From NCBI RefSeq assembly GCF_947507565.1, contig NC_089179.1, positions 3,303,747 through 3,367,746 of the forward strand: a stretch of DNA of 64,000 nt, read 5' to 3'. Origin of the DNA: Oscarella lobularis. Taxonomy: Eukaryota > Porifera > Homoscleromorpha > Homosclerophorida > Oscarellidae. Of the stretch, positions 1 through 11,303 are shown in pieces. The translations under genes were made by a program, and so were the position numbers. The notes beneath the pieces are model-generated. The model was not told the origin of the DNA, did no database searches, and worked only from the letters and a program-made list of their open reading frames with translations. Every line of letters starts with the position of its first letter. The first letter of the stretch is position 1.

Positions 1-117
1 AAGCTGAGGAGAAAGAAATCTGAAATTTCGAACAAACTAAACGCGTAACACGCCAACGAAAAACGCCGCGGTTTCAAGGCAAATTATCCCTGTTATACAA
101 AAAAAAAATTCCGAAAC

Positions 118-1822
118 TCATCTTGCTCTGATGGATATCACACATCCATCCGCCGGAACTATCGTCGCATCGAAAATCATTTTATAACTTTTATCCGTTT
201 CAATACGACGCCAGTCAGCCATGCCAGAGGCAATAGCCGTCGTTAGAAGTATCGATAGTTCGGCGAGATTTTTACCCACGCACCGATGCACTCCAACGCC
301 AAAGGGAATATAGTGCTTCACATTTCGAATGTGTTCGCGACGTTCCGGCCCGAACCTATCGGGATCGAACTTGTGGGGTTCGGAAAAGCCGTCGGTGAAT
401 AGAACGTGGCGTAAGTTTGGAACAACCCTCGTCTCCTTGGGTATAAAAATGCCATTGATCTTGCAATCGCGCTCGGCCTTGAAGCCGAGACCCAAAAGCG
501 GGTGTTCAAAACGTAGAATTTCTCTCATAACCTTAATTAAGAAAATCGAGTCTTTATGACAAAGACCTACTTTACAAATCACTGCATCGCTTACTTGCGT
601 TGTGTAGGTCATCTGGTTCAATATTTCGGTGGTGATTGGACTGTCGTTCGGGCGAAGTTGGATCTGTTCACTGTGTATTCGAGCCAGAACGTCGGGATGG
701 GCGCTCATGAGACCGAAAAATGCTGTCAGCGTCGATACGGTCGTGTCGAGACCCGCAAGAAGGAAAGTCACTTGATGATCGGTGACAATTCGTTTGATGT
801 CAGAGTCTTCCAACTGGCCGTCGCTTTTCTCAATCAAAGACTGTATCCAATGGTCGGTAAGGGAATACAGCTTTCTCCCTTCTCTCGCGCGCTCAATGGA
901 AGCCTGGACAATGGGCATCATATCGCGAATCAATAATTTGCGAGCTTTCAAGGCACGCCAGAACGTCGTACCAGGAAAGTTCAAAGGAAACGCCTGAACT
1001 CCCTTTATCACTGCATAATAATTCTCCCTCCAGTGCAGGTGACGGTCATAGTCCGGTCCCAAGAAAGCGTTCATGAGAAAATCGAAGACCATGTCGCGAG
1101 CTCTCGACTGAACCCGAATCGTTCCGCTTCCGTTATTTCGCTCGCACTCCCTGATCCAAAGACGAAGGTGCTTTCGAGCATTGCTTTCCATCGTAGGCAA
1201 ATACGACGTCAATCTCTTGCGCGATAAAACGGAAATCAACGTTTTTCGAAGAAAGACGTGTTCCGCTCCGCTCACGAAAATCAGCGTCTTGCCGAAGAGG
1301 CTGTCGTCGGCGGGAGTTAGAGATATAGTGAAATCGCGGCCTTGTGCTTTCATAACGGTCTTGAATACAGTGGCATCGTTGATGTACAACGCAAATCTTT
1401 ATAGTATACAACAAAATCAAGCGACATCTCATTAATTAATTAATTAATTAATTAATTAACCAACAAGCAAGATAAATTTTATTCTCTTATATCTATGGTT
1501 TAGCGGACTGAGACTGACACGCACAATAGACTTAGTTAATTAATCTAAATAATTGCATACTCTCGCCTAAGCTGTGACTAGCGCGTCACGGAATAAAATT
1601 TACTACGTACCTTCCCAATATTGAATCCCACGACACTCTTCCTCTTGCGAAAGCTTCAGAGACAAACTTGTGCGCATCGCGTACGAGCGGAATCAGGTTT
1701 CCTATAAAGGGAGGAACCCATTTGGGACCGGGAATGCCTTTTCCAAGCCGATGCAAGCGCCTCTGTTCCAACGCGACAAGCACAACTAGGGTCAAAGTAA
1801 CAACAGCGAGTGCGAGAAGCAT
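118..1822 (-). CDS. Cytochrome P450, array copy 1 (subfamily A)
   Basis: Haem-thiolate monooxygenase, expected in the endoplasmic reticulum membrane. Exons in coding order are 1611-1822, 595-1396 and 118-531, giving about 475 residues, normal for a P450. Residues 1-20 form a hydrophobic anchor, followed by the proline-rich hinge GIPGPKW. The I-helix has AGLDTT near residues 285-290, the K-helix ExxR is EILR (342-345), and the haem loop is FGVGVHRCVG with the ligand Cys near 422. The start was chosen at MLLALA, which aligns with the other copies; the frame is open further upstream. Intron 2 (532-594) is 63 bp and free of stops, so the frame reads straight through it; GT-AG ends and alignment to copies 2, 3, 4 and 6 show it is an intron. 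The CYP family cannot be assigned by eye. The start lies only about 70 bp from the divergent GNAT gene. Confidence 0.93.
1433..1460. repeat. (TTAA)n microsatellite
   Basis: About seven TTAA/ATTA units in intron 1 of P450 copy 1; a related but interrupted tract sits in the same intron of copy 5 (about 17198-17235), another mark of their common origin. Confidence 0.9.
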
Positions 1823-1890
1823 CGGGAGGGAAAATGACGTCACTAGTTCCAAGTCCCGTATAGTATAACGTAGCCTGTTTCTCCTCCTCC

Positions 1891-2403
1891 ATGAGCAGTG
1901 CAGAACCGGTTCTACAGCTTGCACGAGACTACATTGCAAGAAAATGGACGCCTGAGGATCGAGACTCTGTTCTCGAAATCATTAAGAACTGTCTCGCCTC
2001 GTACGGGCTTCCATTCCAGGCCGATGGTGCAGACGTAGACGCCGTAAATGTAGAAGAATATTACTGGAAGAATGACAGTGGGGAATTCTTTGTCATTGAA
2101 GACAGAAGAAATGGAAAGGTTGTTGGATCTGGTGGATATTATGATGTGACAGCTGAGAGAGGAGAATTGAGCGTCGAAGTGCGAAAAATGTATTTGATGC
2201 CTGAAGCAAGAGGAAAAGGAATTGGTCGGGCTATTTTGTCCAAAATGGAAGAAAGAATTAGACAAAAAGGCTTCAAAAGTATTTACATCGAAACGGTTCA
2301 CTGCCTCAAGAGGGCGTGTCAGTTGTATGAGGCGGCAGGATACACTGATGTGCGCGGTCATACCTTAGCTAGATGTGACAGGCTAATGAAAAAAGTTCTG
2401 TGA
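1891..2403 (+). CDS. GNAT-family N-acetyltransferase
   Basis: Single-exon gene of 170 residues. A GNAT enzyme moves an acetyl group from acetyl-CoA to an amine; the substrate here is unknown. The acetyl-CoA-binding motif A is clear: a beta strand (VRKMYLMPEA) leading into RGKGIGRAIL, which matches the R/Q-x-x-G-x-G/A pyrophosphate loop near residues 110-118. It is followed by an amphipathic helix and the C-terminal YEAAGY segment typical of motif B. Length and domain span fit a stand-alone GNAT. It is divergent from P450 copy 1, with start codons about 70 bp apart, so a shared bidirectional promoter is likely. No GNAT accompanies the other five P450 copies, so this gene was either inserted once or lost from the duplicated unit. 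Its codons look less GC-rich than those of the neighbouring P450s. Confidence 0.9.
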   Translation: MSSAEPVLQLARDYIARKWTPEDRDSVLEIIKNCLASYGLPFQADGADVDAVNVEEYYWKNDSGEFFVIEDRRNGKVVGSGGYYDVTAERGELSVEVRKMYLMPEARGKGIGRAILSKMEERIRQKGFKSIYIETVHCLKRACQLYEAAGYTDVRGHTLARCDRLMKKVL

Positions 2404-2436
2404 CCAAAGACCATGTACAGTTATCTATGGTGTACG

Positions 2437-2830
2437 TACAGTAGGTGTGCCTCATCGAGTCACGTGATTTTAAACTTTCGCGTTCTTTCCTCGCCAGAAC
2501 GGCTTCGGACGCGCACCAGCAATTACGATACCTTTATTGGACCCAGTCTTGGCGTAGGAGAAGGCCAAAAGTGGTCGAGCAAGAGGAGAGGCCCCCTTTC
2601 TTTTCTGGACTTCCTGCGCTCTTGTTCTCCGCTCATTTCCGAGAGCTACAACTTGGAAGCGATGTCTCTGAGACGACTCTTCTCCGACCGATCAAATGGA
2701 CGGACAGATGTAAATTTGCCATTTCGCCGCTCTTTTTCTCGAGCCAGAAAAACAGCCCCAGTAGGCGGGGCTTTACTCACCGCTGCCGTTGGGGCATGAA
2801 ACGCCAAGAGACAAGACACAAAGGATTATA
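2437..2830. repeat. P450 upstream repeat module, copy 1
   Basis: About 390 bp of non-coding sequence recurring upstream of several P450 genes (also near 4965-5345, 8485-8860 and 15290-15670). It holds a perfect TCACGTGA palindrome at 2460-2467 inside GAGTCACGTGA, then the shared blocks AACGGCTTCGGA, CCTTTATT and GGAGAAGGCCAAA. Here it lies downstream of the GNAT gene and not directly at the P450 start. TCACGTGA is the core bound by bHLH-zip factors of the USF/MITF/Myc type; regulation is an inference. Short open frames inside it are not conserved between copies. Confidence 0.75.
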
Positions 2831-3122
2831 ATCACTTATGATCAAAATGGAAAGGTAAAATTATTCACGTTGCTCCCCAAGCGGAAAAAGATTTTTGCGT
2901 ACTTTGGAAAGTTTCTTGGCCCCCTGCAATAGATGACAATGTTTCCCCCGCTGGGAATCCCCTGCCAAAATTCCTTGGCCATGCGCTACAGTAGACAGCT
3001 ACTATAGTAGAATACACACAGTCGCTATATACTTGAGCAAAGAGTTCACAAACATAAAGAAATTAACACATCGCGAAACGAAAAACGCCGGTTCTAAGTC
3101 ATCACGGAAAAATTTCCAAAGC

Positions 3123-4810
3123 TCATCTTTCGCTGATGGATATCACGCATCCGTCCGCCGGAACTCTCGTAGCAGCAAAAATCATTTTGTAACTTTGATC
3201 CGTTTCAATACGATGCCAGTCAGCAATTCCGGAGGCAATTGCCGTCGTTAGAAGTATCGATAGTTCGGCGAGATTTTTACCCACGCATCGATGCACTCCA
3301 ACGCCAAAGGGAATATAGTGCTTCACATTTCGAATGTGTTCGCGACGTTCTGGCCCAAATCTATCAGGATCGAACTTGTGGGGCTCAGAAAAGCTATTGG
3401 TATATAGAACGTCGCGTAAGTTTACGACAACCCTCGTCTCCTTTGGTATGAAAATGCCATTGATTGTGTGATCACACTCTGCCTTGAAGCCGAGACCCAA
3501 GAGAGGGTTTTCAAAACGAAGAATTTCTCTCATAACCTAGAAAAAATAAGTAGATGTTATGTTTAAATATCATTTAGTCATATGCTATAAGCCACTTATA
3601 CTTGTGTGGTGTAGGTCATCTGGTTCAGTATTTCTGTTGTAACCGGATTGTCGTCCGGGCGAAGTTGGCTCTGTTCACTGCGTATTTTAGCCAGAACGTC
3701 GGGGTAGGTGCTCATGAGAGCGAAAAAGGCGGTCAGCGTCGATACGGTTGTGTCAAGACCCCCAAAAAGGAAAGTCACTAAATGATCAGCGACAATTTGT
3801 TTCATATCAGAGTCTATAAACTGTCCGTCGCTTTTCTCAATCAGAGACTGCATCCAATAGTCGGTAAGGGAATAGAGTTTTTTCCCTTCTCTCACGCGCT
3901 CAATGGAAGCCTCGACAACGGCCATCATATTGCCAATCAATAACTTGCGAGCATTCATGGCGCGCCAAAACGTCGTACCAGGAAGGTTTATAGGCAAGGA
4001 AACAATTCCCTTTATCATTGTGTCATAATTCTTCCTCCAATTCAGGCTAGGGTCATAGTCGGTTCCCAAGAAGAGGTCCATGAGAAAATCGAATACCATG
4101 TCGCGAGCTTTCGACGCAACCTTAATCGTTCCATTTCCGTCGTTTTGCTTGCACTCACTGATCCAAAGACGAAGGTGCTTTCGAGTATTGCTTTCCATCG
4201 TAGGCAAATAGGAAGTCAATCTCTTTCGCGAAAAAACGGAAATCAACGTTTTTCGAAGAAAAGCGTGTTCCTCTCCGCGCACAAAGAACAGAGTTTCGCC
4301 GAAAAGGCTGTGGTCGGCGACAGATAGAGCTATAGTAAAGTCGCGACCTTGTCCTTTCATTACGGTCTTGAATACAGTGGCATCGTTGACGTACAACGCA
4401 AATCTTTATAAAACAAAAACAGTCAAGCGAAATCTTATATAACTAACAGCCAACTTCCAAGGTAAATATGAGACTGAGGACAGTATAGTACATAATAAAT
4501 GTAGAAACATTAACAATTAATTCAATTTATTTATCAATTTATGCGTGAGACGCGAAGATTACGAGAGGATCGGTCCGAAATAACATTTAGTAGCGTACCT
4601 TCCCATAATCGAATCCCACGACACTTTTCCTCTCGCGAAGACTTCGGTGCTAAACTTGTGCCCATCTCGTACGAGCGGAATTAGGTTTCCTATAAAGGGA
4701 ACAAGCCATTTTGGACCCGGAATGCCTTTTCCAAGTCGACGCAAGCGACTCTGTTCCAACGCGGCAAGCACAGCTAGGGTGAAAATAACAATAGCGAGTG
4801 CGAGAAGCAT
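3123..4810 (-). CDS. Cytochrome P450, array copy 2 (subfamily B)
   Basis: Intact paralogue with exons 4599-4810, 3602-4403 and 3123-3536 (212, 802 and 414 bp, as in copy 1), about 475 residues. The N-terminal anchor is MLLALAIVIFTLAVLAALEQ, followed by the hinge GIPGPKWLVPF. The I-helix reads GGLDTT instead of AGLDTT, ExxR is EILR, and the haem loop is FGVGVHRCVGKN. Intron 2 (3537-3601) is 65 bp and is not open in frame, unlike copies 1 and 5. An in-frame ATG at 4855 would add 15 residues; copies 3-6 support the MLLALA start or one two codons upstream. ER-membrane monooxygenase by family; substrate unknown. Confidence 0.92.
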
Positions 4811-4964
4811 CGAGAGGGAAAATGACGTCACTAGTTCTACATCCCGTACAACCATTTCCTTTGAAAGCTACATTTAGTGCAGTGTTAGCAATAGTCTATA
4901 GTCTGCATCTCTTCTTCTTGCACTCGGAAGACTCTCAATAAACTTTGACTACACAGTGTGTACT

Positions 4965-5345
4965 ACAGTAGGTGTGCCTCATCGAGTCACGTGATCTTGC
5001 GTTTTTTCTTCGACGTTTCTCGCCAGAACGGCTTCGCAGGCCCACCGCAGCATTTGCGATACCTTTATTAAACCCATTCTTGGCGTAGGAGAAGGCCAAA
5101 TGTGGTCGAGTCAGAGGAGAGGCTCCTTTCTTTTCTAACCTTCCTGTGTTCTCGTTCTCGGCCTTCTCTACCGTATCCTCATTTCCGAGAGCTAAAGAAC
5201 TCGAAGCACAATGGGAACAATCTCACCACAAGTTGGAAGCGATGTCTCAAATGGACGAACAGTTTCTCAAGCCAGAAAAACAGCTCCCGTAGGCGGGGCT
5301 CTACTCAACGTCAAGAGACGAGGCACAAAGGATCATAGTGCATTA
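4965..5345. repeat. P450 upstream repeat module, copy 2
   Basis: Same module as 2437-2830, here correctly placed about 150 bp 5' of P450 copy 2. TCACGTGA lies at 4987-4994. It ends with a block reading GAACTCGAAGCACAATGGGA and a short GGCGGGGCTCTACTCAACG stretch shared by the other copies. Probably the promoter-proximal region of copy 2; role inferred from recurrence and position. Confidence 0.72.
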
Positions 5346-5459
5346 GTAGGATAAAAAATTGAAAGGTACAGTTTCTAATCTTGGCCACTGCTTCTATAGT
5401 TTCACCATAGCCAACTCGACCTGCAGAATACATGTATGTACCTTTGTTCCACAGTGTGT

Positions 5460-5660
5460 AGGTTATCTCTGGTGTAGGCAGAGCTAGAGAACTCGAAGCA
5501 CAATGGGAGCAATCTCACCACAAGTTGGAAGCGATTTCTGAAATGGGCGAACTGTTTCTCGAGCCAAGAAAACAGTCCCAGTAGGCGGGGCTTTGCCTAC
5601 CGCAACCGTTTGGGCATAAAACGCCAAGAGAAAAGGCACAAAGGATTATAGTCAGTTATG
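5460..5660. repeat. Partial second copy of the P450 upstream module
   Basis: Repeats the distal half of 4965-5345, starting with the same GAACTCGAAGCACAATGGGA block and ending at the GGCGGGGCTTTGCC block. It lacks the TCACGTGA palindrome. Sequence from here to copy 3 at 5994 otherwise resembles the 3' flank before copy 2 (2830-3122). This is best explained by unequal exchange inside the array. Confidence 0.65.
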
Positions 5661-5993
5661 AAATGGAAATAATTATTCACGTCGCACGCCAAGCGGAAAC
5701 AGATTTTGGAAAATTTCTTGGCAGCTTTCTTTAGTTTCACCATAGCAATCCGACCTACAATAGATGACAATGTTTCCCTCGCTGAGAATTCCTTGCCAAT
5801 ATTCCTCGGCCGTACGTTATGCATGCTACGGTAGACAGCTACTAGTACTAGTAGAATACATAGTCATACAGTCGCTATATAGTTGAGCAAGGAGTTCACA
5901 CACAAACACAAAAAAACTAAACATTGCAGAACGAAAAACGCCGGTTCTAAAGCAAATACCCTGCATGGTTGATGGCGGAAAAATTTCCGAAGC

Positions 5994-8348
5994 TCATCTT
6001 TTTTTGATGGATATCACACATCCGTCTGCCGGAACTCTCGTAGCATCATATATCATTTTATAACTTTGATCCGTTTCAATACGATGCCAGTCAGCAATTC
6101 CAGAGGCAATAGCCGTGGTTAGAAGAATCGAAAGTTCGGCGAGATTTTTACCCACACATCGATGCACTCCAACGCCAAAGGGAATATAGTGCTTCACATT
6201 TCGAATGTGTTCGCGACGTTCTGGCCCAAATCTATCAGGATCGAACTTGTGGGGCTCAGAAAAGCTGTCGGTATATAGAACGTCGCGTAAGTTTACAACA
6301 ACGCTCGTCTCCTTGCGTATGAAAATGCCATTGATCTTGCGATCACGCTCTGCCTTGAAGCTGAGACTCATAAGAGGGTTTTCAAAACGAAGAATTTCTC
6401 TCATAACCTAAAAAAATAAATAGATGTTATCCTTGAATATCATTTAGTCATTTGCTACTTGTGTTGTGTAGGTCATCTGGTCCAATATTTCTGTGGTGAC
6501 TGGATTGTCCTCCGGACGAAGTTGGTTCTGTTCACTGCGTATTCTAGCCAGAACGTCGGGATGGGTGCTCATGAGAGCGAAAAATGCCGTAAGCGTTGAT
6601 ACGGTCGTATCAAGACCCGCAAAAAGGAAAGTCACTAAATGGTCTGTGACAATTCCTTTCATATCAGAGTCGTTAAACTGTCCGTCGCTTTTCTCAATCA
6701 GAGACTGCATCCAATAGTCGGTAAGGGAATAGAGTTTTTTCCCTTCTCTCACGCGCTCAATGGAAGTGTCGACAACGGCCATCATATTGCCAATCAATAA
6801 CTTGCGAGCGTTCATGGCGCGCCAAAATGTCGTACCAGGAAGGTTTATAGGCAAGGAAACAATTCCCTTTATCATTGTGTCATAATTCTTCCTCCAATGC
6901 AGGCTAGGGTCATAGTCGGTTCCCAAGAAGACGTTAATGAGAAAATCAAATACCATGTCGCGAGCTTTCGACGCAACCCTAATCGTTCCATTTCCGTCGT
7001 TTTGCTTGCACTCACTGATCCATAGACGAAGGTGCTTTCGAGCATTGCTTTCCATTTTTGGCAAATAGGAAGTCAATGTCTTTCGCGAAAAAACAGAAAC
7101 CAGCGTTTTTCGAAGAAAAGCGTGTTCCTCTCCGCGCACGAAAAACAGCGTTTTGCCGAAGAGGCTGATGTCGGAGAAAGATAGAGCTATAGTAAAGTCG
7201 CGGCCCTGTTCTTTCATTACGGTCTTGAATACAGTAGCATCGTTGACGTACAACGCAAATCTTTATACAACAAAATCAGTCAAGCGACATCTTATATAAC
7301 TAACAGCCAACTTCCAAGGTAAATATGAGACTGAGGAAAGTATAGTACAAAATAAGTGTAGACTATAACAACTAACACTAAGGTGGTAATATCCTGATAG
7401 GGTCTAAAAATTTCAAAAAAATAAAGCACGCTCAAAAAATATTTAGAAGTACCCTCTATGTATTGACCGACTAAAGTTGCTTCCATGGTCTCAAAGGAAC
7501 GTATGAAACGTCCGGTTTAGCAAGAGGAGGTCCTATATAGACTAGTGCGCTAGAAGCCACGCCTTTAACCCCGCCCACGCGAGTGTCTGAAATCATAGAT
7601 GTAAATCTATGCTGAAATCGACCGGAGTAGGCATTTTTCGTGCAAGTTTTTGAGAATTATATTAGTGAATTCGGTCGCGTTTTTAGAAGGGTTAGGTAGT
7701 TTTATCCTCGCCACTTCGTCGAAATCGTGCTGTATCTCACGAAATAGGCGACGAATCGAAAAAAATCGCTCGTCAAACCACAGATTACGGCTTTCCGATC
7801 GCGATCGTGTGCCCGAAATCGCTTCGAATGAAATCTTGCACGAAAAATACTTACATCGACTATTTTAGTCGCCATATTGCTGCGGTCGACGCGAAACGGC
7901 CGCGGATTCGGCTTCGTCAAGAAGCGTCAGCGCGATGAAACAACGTAATGGTTACGTAGCTAGAAGTCGTGACAAGCCTCTAAATTAGACAAGCAACGCC
8001 TTCTCCTAGTAACAGTTGCTATGCTTCGAGGTAGGGATATTACCACCTTAATAATTAATTCAATTTATTTATCAATTTATGTATGAGACGCGAAGATTAC
8101 GAGAGGATCGGTCCGAAATAACATTTATTAGCGTACCTTCCCAACATTGAATCCCACGACACTTTTCCTCTCGCGAAGACTTCGGTGCTAAACTTGTGCC
8201 CATCTCGTACGAGCGGAATTATGTTTCCTATAAATGGAACAAGCCATTTTGGACCAGGAATGCCTTTTCCAAGTCGACGCAAGCGAGTCTGTTCCAACGC
8301 GGCAAGCACAACTAGGGTGAAAACAACAATAGCCAGTGCGAGAAGCAT
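5994..8348 (-). CDS. Cytochrome P450, array copy 3 (subfamily B)
   Basis: Exons 8137-8348, 6459-7260 and 5994-6407, lengths 212, 802 and 414 bp, about 475 residues. It carries AGLDTT in the I-helix, EILR in the K-helix and the haem loop FGVGVHRCVGKN, so it should be catalytically competent. Intron 1 is about 876 bp long, four times longer than in copy 2, because it holds a TTAA-flanked MITE (7382-8048). Intron 2 (6408-6458) is only 51 bp: the donor-proximal segment kept by copies 2, 4 and 6 is deleted, leaving a new GTAGCA donor. Its C-terminus ends in IKKR, as in copy 4 and almost as in copy 5. Confidence 0.9.
7382..8048. mobile_element. TTAA-type MITE (667 bp) in intron 1 of P450 copy 3
   Basis: Perfect 13-bp terminal inverted repeats (GGTGGTAATATCC) are flanked by CTAA at 7378-7381 and TTAA at 8049-8052. 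The empty site is visible in P450 copy 4 (around 10475, ACATTAATAATTAATTC), so one base of the left TTAA has mutated since insertion. It has no coding capacity. Subterminal sequence (AATAAAGCAC followed by a CTCAAAAAATA-like block) resembles the left end of the large element at 11032-15281, suggesting a non-autonomous relative. The TTAA target is typical of the piggyBac and Kolobok superfamilies. Confidence 0.88.
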
Positions 8349-8484
8349 CTTCACCGTGAGGAAGTGACAATGGTTTCAAGTCCCGTACAACCATTTCCTT
8401 TCTCTCTTCATAATGCACTCGGAAGACTCTCAATATACTTTGACTACACAGTGTGTAGGCATAGATGTATGAGAGATATATCTA

Positions 8485-8860
8485 TGGTGTAGGTGTGCCT
8501 CATCGAGTCACGTGATCTTGCGTTTTTTCTTCAACGTTTCTCGCATTTGCGATACCTTTATTAAACCCGTTCTTGTCGTAGGAGAAGGCCAAACGTGGTC
8601 GAGTCAAGGGAGATTCTCCTTTCTTTTCTAGCCTTCCTGCGTTCTCGTTCTCGGCCTTCTACACCGTATCCTCATTTCCGAGAGCTAAGAACTCGAAGCA
8701 CAATGGGAACAATCTCACCACAAGTTGGAAGCGATGTCTCAAATGGACGAACAGTTTTTCAAGCCAGAAAAACAGCCCCGTGGGTGGGGGGGGGGGGGGG
8801 GGGGGGGGCTCTACTTAACGTCAAGAGACAAGGCGGCACAAAGAATCATAGTGTATTAGT
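8485..8860. repeat. P450 upstream repeat module, copy 3, with poly-G tract
   Basis: Third copy of the module, 5' of P450 copy 3, with TCACGTGA at 8508-8515. It is shortened in the middle relative to copy 2. Near 8787-8808 it contains an uninterrupted run of about 22 G residues where other copies have GGCGGGGCT. Such a run is prone to length error in sequencing and could form a G-quadruplex. Confidence 0.72.
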
Positions 8861-9075
8861 AGGATAAAAAATGGAAATTTCTAATCTTGGCCACTGCCTC
8901 TAGTTTCACCAATAGCCAACCCGACCTGCAGAATACATATACACTAGCTAGTTCAGCAAAGAGTTCACACACAAACATAAAAAACCAAACATAAAAAACC
9001 AAACATCGCAGAACGAAAAACGCCGGTTTTAAAGCAAATACCCAACATGGTTGATGGCGGAAAAATTTCCGAAGC

Positions 9076-10778
9076 TCATCTTTTTTTTATGGATATCACA
9101 CATCCGTCTGCCGGAACTCTCGTAGCATCAAATATCATTTTATAACTTTGATCCGTTTCAATACGATGCCAGTCAGCAATTCCAGAGGCAATAGCTGTAG
9201 TTAGAAGAATCGAAAGTTCGGCGAGATTTTTACCCACGCACCGATGCACTCCAACGCCAAAGGGAATATAGTGCTTCACATTTCGAATGTGTTCGCGACG
9301 TTCTGGCCCAAATCTATCAGGATCGAACTTGTGGGGCTCAGAAAAGCTGTCGGTATATAGAACGTCGCGTAAGTTTACAACAACGCTCGTCTCCTTGCGT
9401 ATGAAAATGCCATTGATCTTGCGATCACGCTCTGCCTTGAAGCCGAGACCCACAAGAGGGTTTTCAAAACGAAGAATTTCTCTCATAACCTAGAAAAAAA
9501 TAAATAGATGTTATCCTTGAATATCATTTAGTCATTTGCCAAGCCACTTATATACTTGTGTTGTGTAGGTCATCTGGTCCAATATTTCTGTGGTGACTGG
9601 ATTGTCCTCCGGACGAAGTTGGTTCTGTTCACTGCGTATTCTAGCCAGAACGTCAGGATGGGTGGTCATGAGAGCGAAAAATGCCGTAAGCGTTGATACG
9701 GTCGAATCAAGACCCGCAAAAATGAAAGTCACTAAATGGTCTGTGACAATTCGTTTCATATCAGAGTCGTTAAACTGTCCGTCGCTTTTCTCAATCAGAG
9801 ACTGCATCCAATAGTCTGTAAGGGAATACAGTTTTTCTCTGCTCTTACGCGCTCAATGGAAGCCTCGACAACCGCCATCATATTGCCAATTAATAACTTG
9901 CGAGCGTTCATGGCGCGCCAAAATGTCGTACCAGGAATGTTTATAGGCAAGGAAAAGATTCCCATTATCATTGTGTCATAATTCTCCCTCCAATGTAGGC
10001 TAGGGTCATAGTCGTTTCCCAAGAAGACCTTCATGAGAAAATCAAATACCATGTCGCGAGCTTTCGACGCAACCCTAATCGTTCCGTTTCCGTCGTTTCT
10101 CTCGCAATCACTGATCCAAAGACGAAGGTGCTTTCGAGTATTGCTTTCCATCGTCGGCAAATAGGAAGTCAATCTCTTTCGTGATAAAACGGAAATCAAT
10201 GTTTTTCGAAGAAAAGCGTGTTCCTCTCCGCGCACGAAAAACAGCGTTTTGCCGAAGATGCTGTTGTCGGAGAAAGATAAAGCTATAGTAAAGTCGCGGC
10301 CCTGTTCTTTCATTACGGTCTTGAATACAGTGGCATCGTTGACGTACAACGCAAATCTTTAGACAACAAAATCAGTCAAGCGACATCTTATATAACTAAC
10401 AGCCAACTTCCAACGTAAATATGAGACTGAGGACAGTATAGTACAAAATAAATGTAGACTAACAACTAACATTAATAATTAATTCAATTTATTTATCAAT
10501 TTATGCGTGAGACGCGAAGATTACTAGTACGAGAGGATCGGTCTGAAATAACATTTATTAGCGTTCCTTCCCAGCATTGAATCCCACGACACTTTTCCTC
10601 TCGCGAAGACTTCGGTGCTAAACTTGTGCCCATCTCGTGCGAGCGGAATTAGGTTTCCTATAAATGGAACAAGCCATTTTGGACCAGGAATGCCTTTTCC
10701 AAGTCGACGCAAGCGAATCTGTTCCAACGCGGCAAGCACAACAAGGGTGAAAACGACGATAGCGAGAGCGAGAAGCAT
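9076..10778 (-). pseudogene. Cytochrome P450, array copy 4 (subfamily B), broken
   Basis: Exon equivalents are 10567-10778, 9556-10356 and 9076-9489. Two independent lesions are visible. Exon 2 is 801 bp instead of 802: one base is missing around 9828-9840, in the segment other copies read as EGKKLYSLTDYW, and this shifts the frame for the I-helix and haem region. The exon 1 donor reads GAACGC where every other copy has GTACGC or GTACGT, so the splice site is lost. The haem loop and ExxR survive in the downstream frame, so decay is recent. Its upstream module was separated from it by the 4.25-kb element at 11032-15281, which may have silenced it first. Confidence 0.85.
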
Positions 10779-11303
10779 CGTCACCGTCAGCCGTCAGGGC
10801 ACTATAATAAGATTATTACATGTATAGGGCACTGTGAGGAAGTGATGTCAATGGTTTCAAGTCCCGTACAACCATTTCCTTTGAAAGGTACATTTAGTCA
10901 TAGATATGATTTAGTGTTGTGATAGCAATAGTCCATAGTCTGCATCTTTGTTCTCTCTTCTTCTTGCCCTCGGAAGACCCTCAATATACTTTGACTACAC
11001 AGTGTGTAGGCAGAGATTAAGTAGTACTTAAGGCCGCGATAGGGTTACCAGGGTAAAAAAAAAACGGAAAAATAAAGCACTTTCAAAAAATACTTTGAGG
11101 TATCTTCTATCCGTTCGCCGACTAGTAGATTCGATGGTCGTGAAGGAACGCCTGGAACGCACCGTGTAACGAGAGAAGGTCCTAAACTAACGCGCGCTAC
11201 TGAACAGAAAAAGGGTCTTTTTTCATCATTTTCTATGTATAGGACATCATTTGAAGTAAGTAAGGTAATAGATAACATAATACATAAGAATATTGTTGGC
11301 TAA

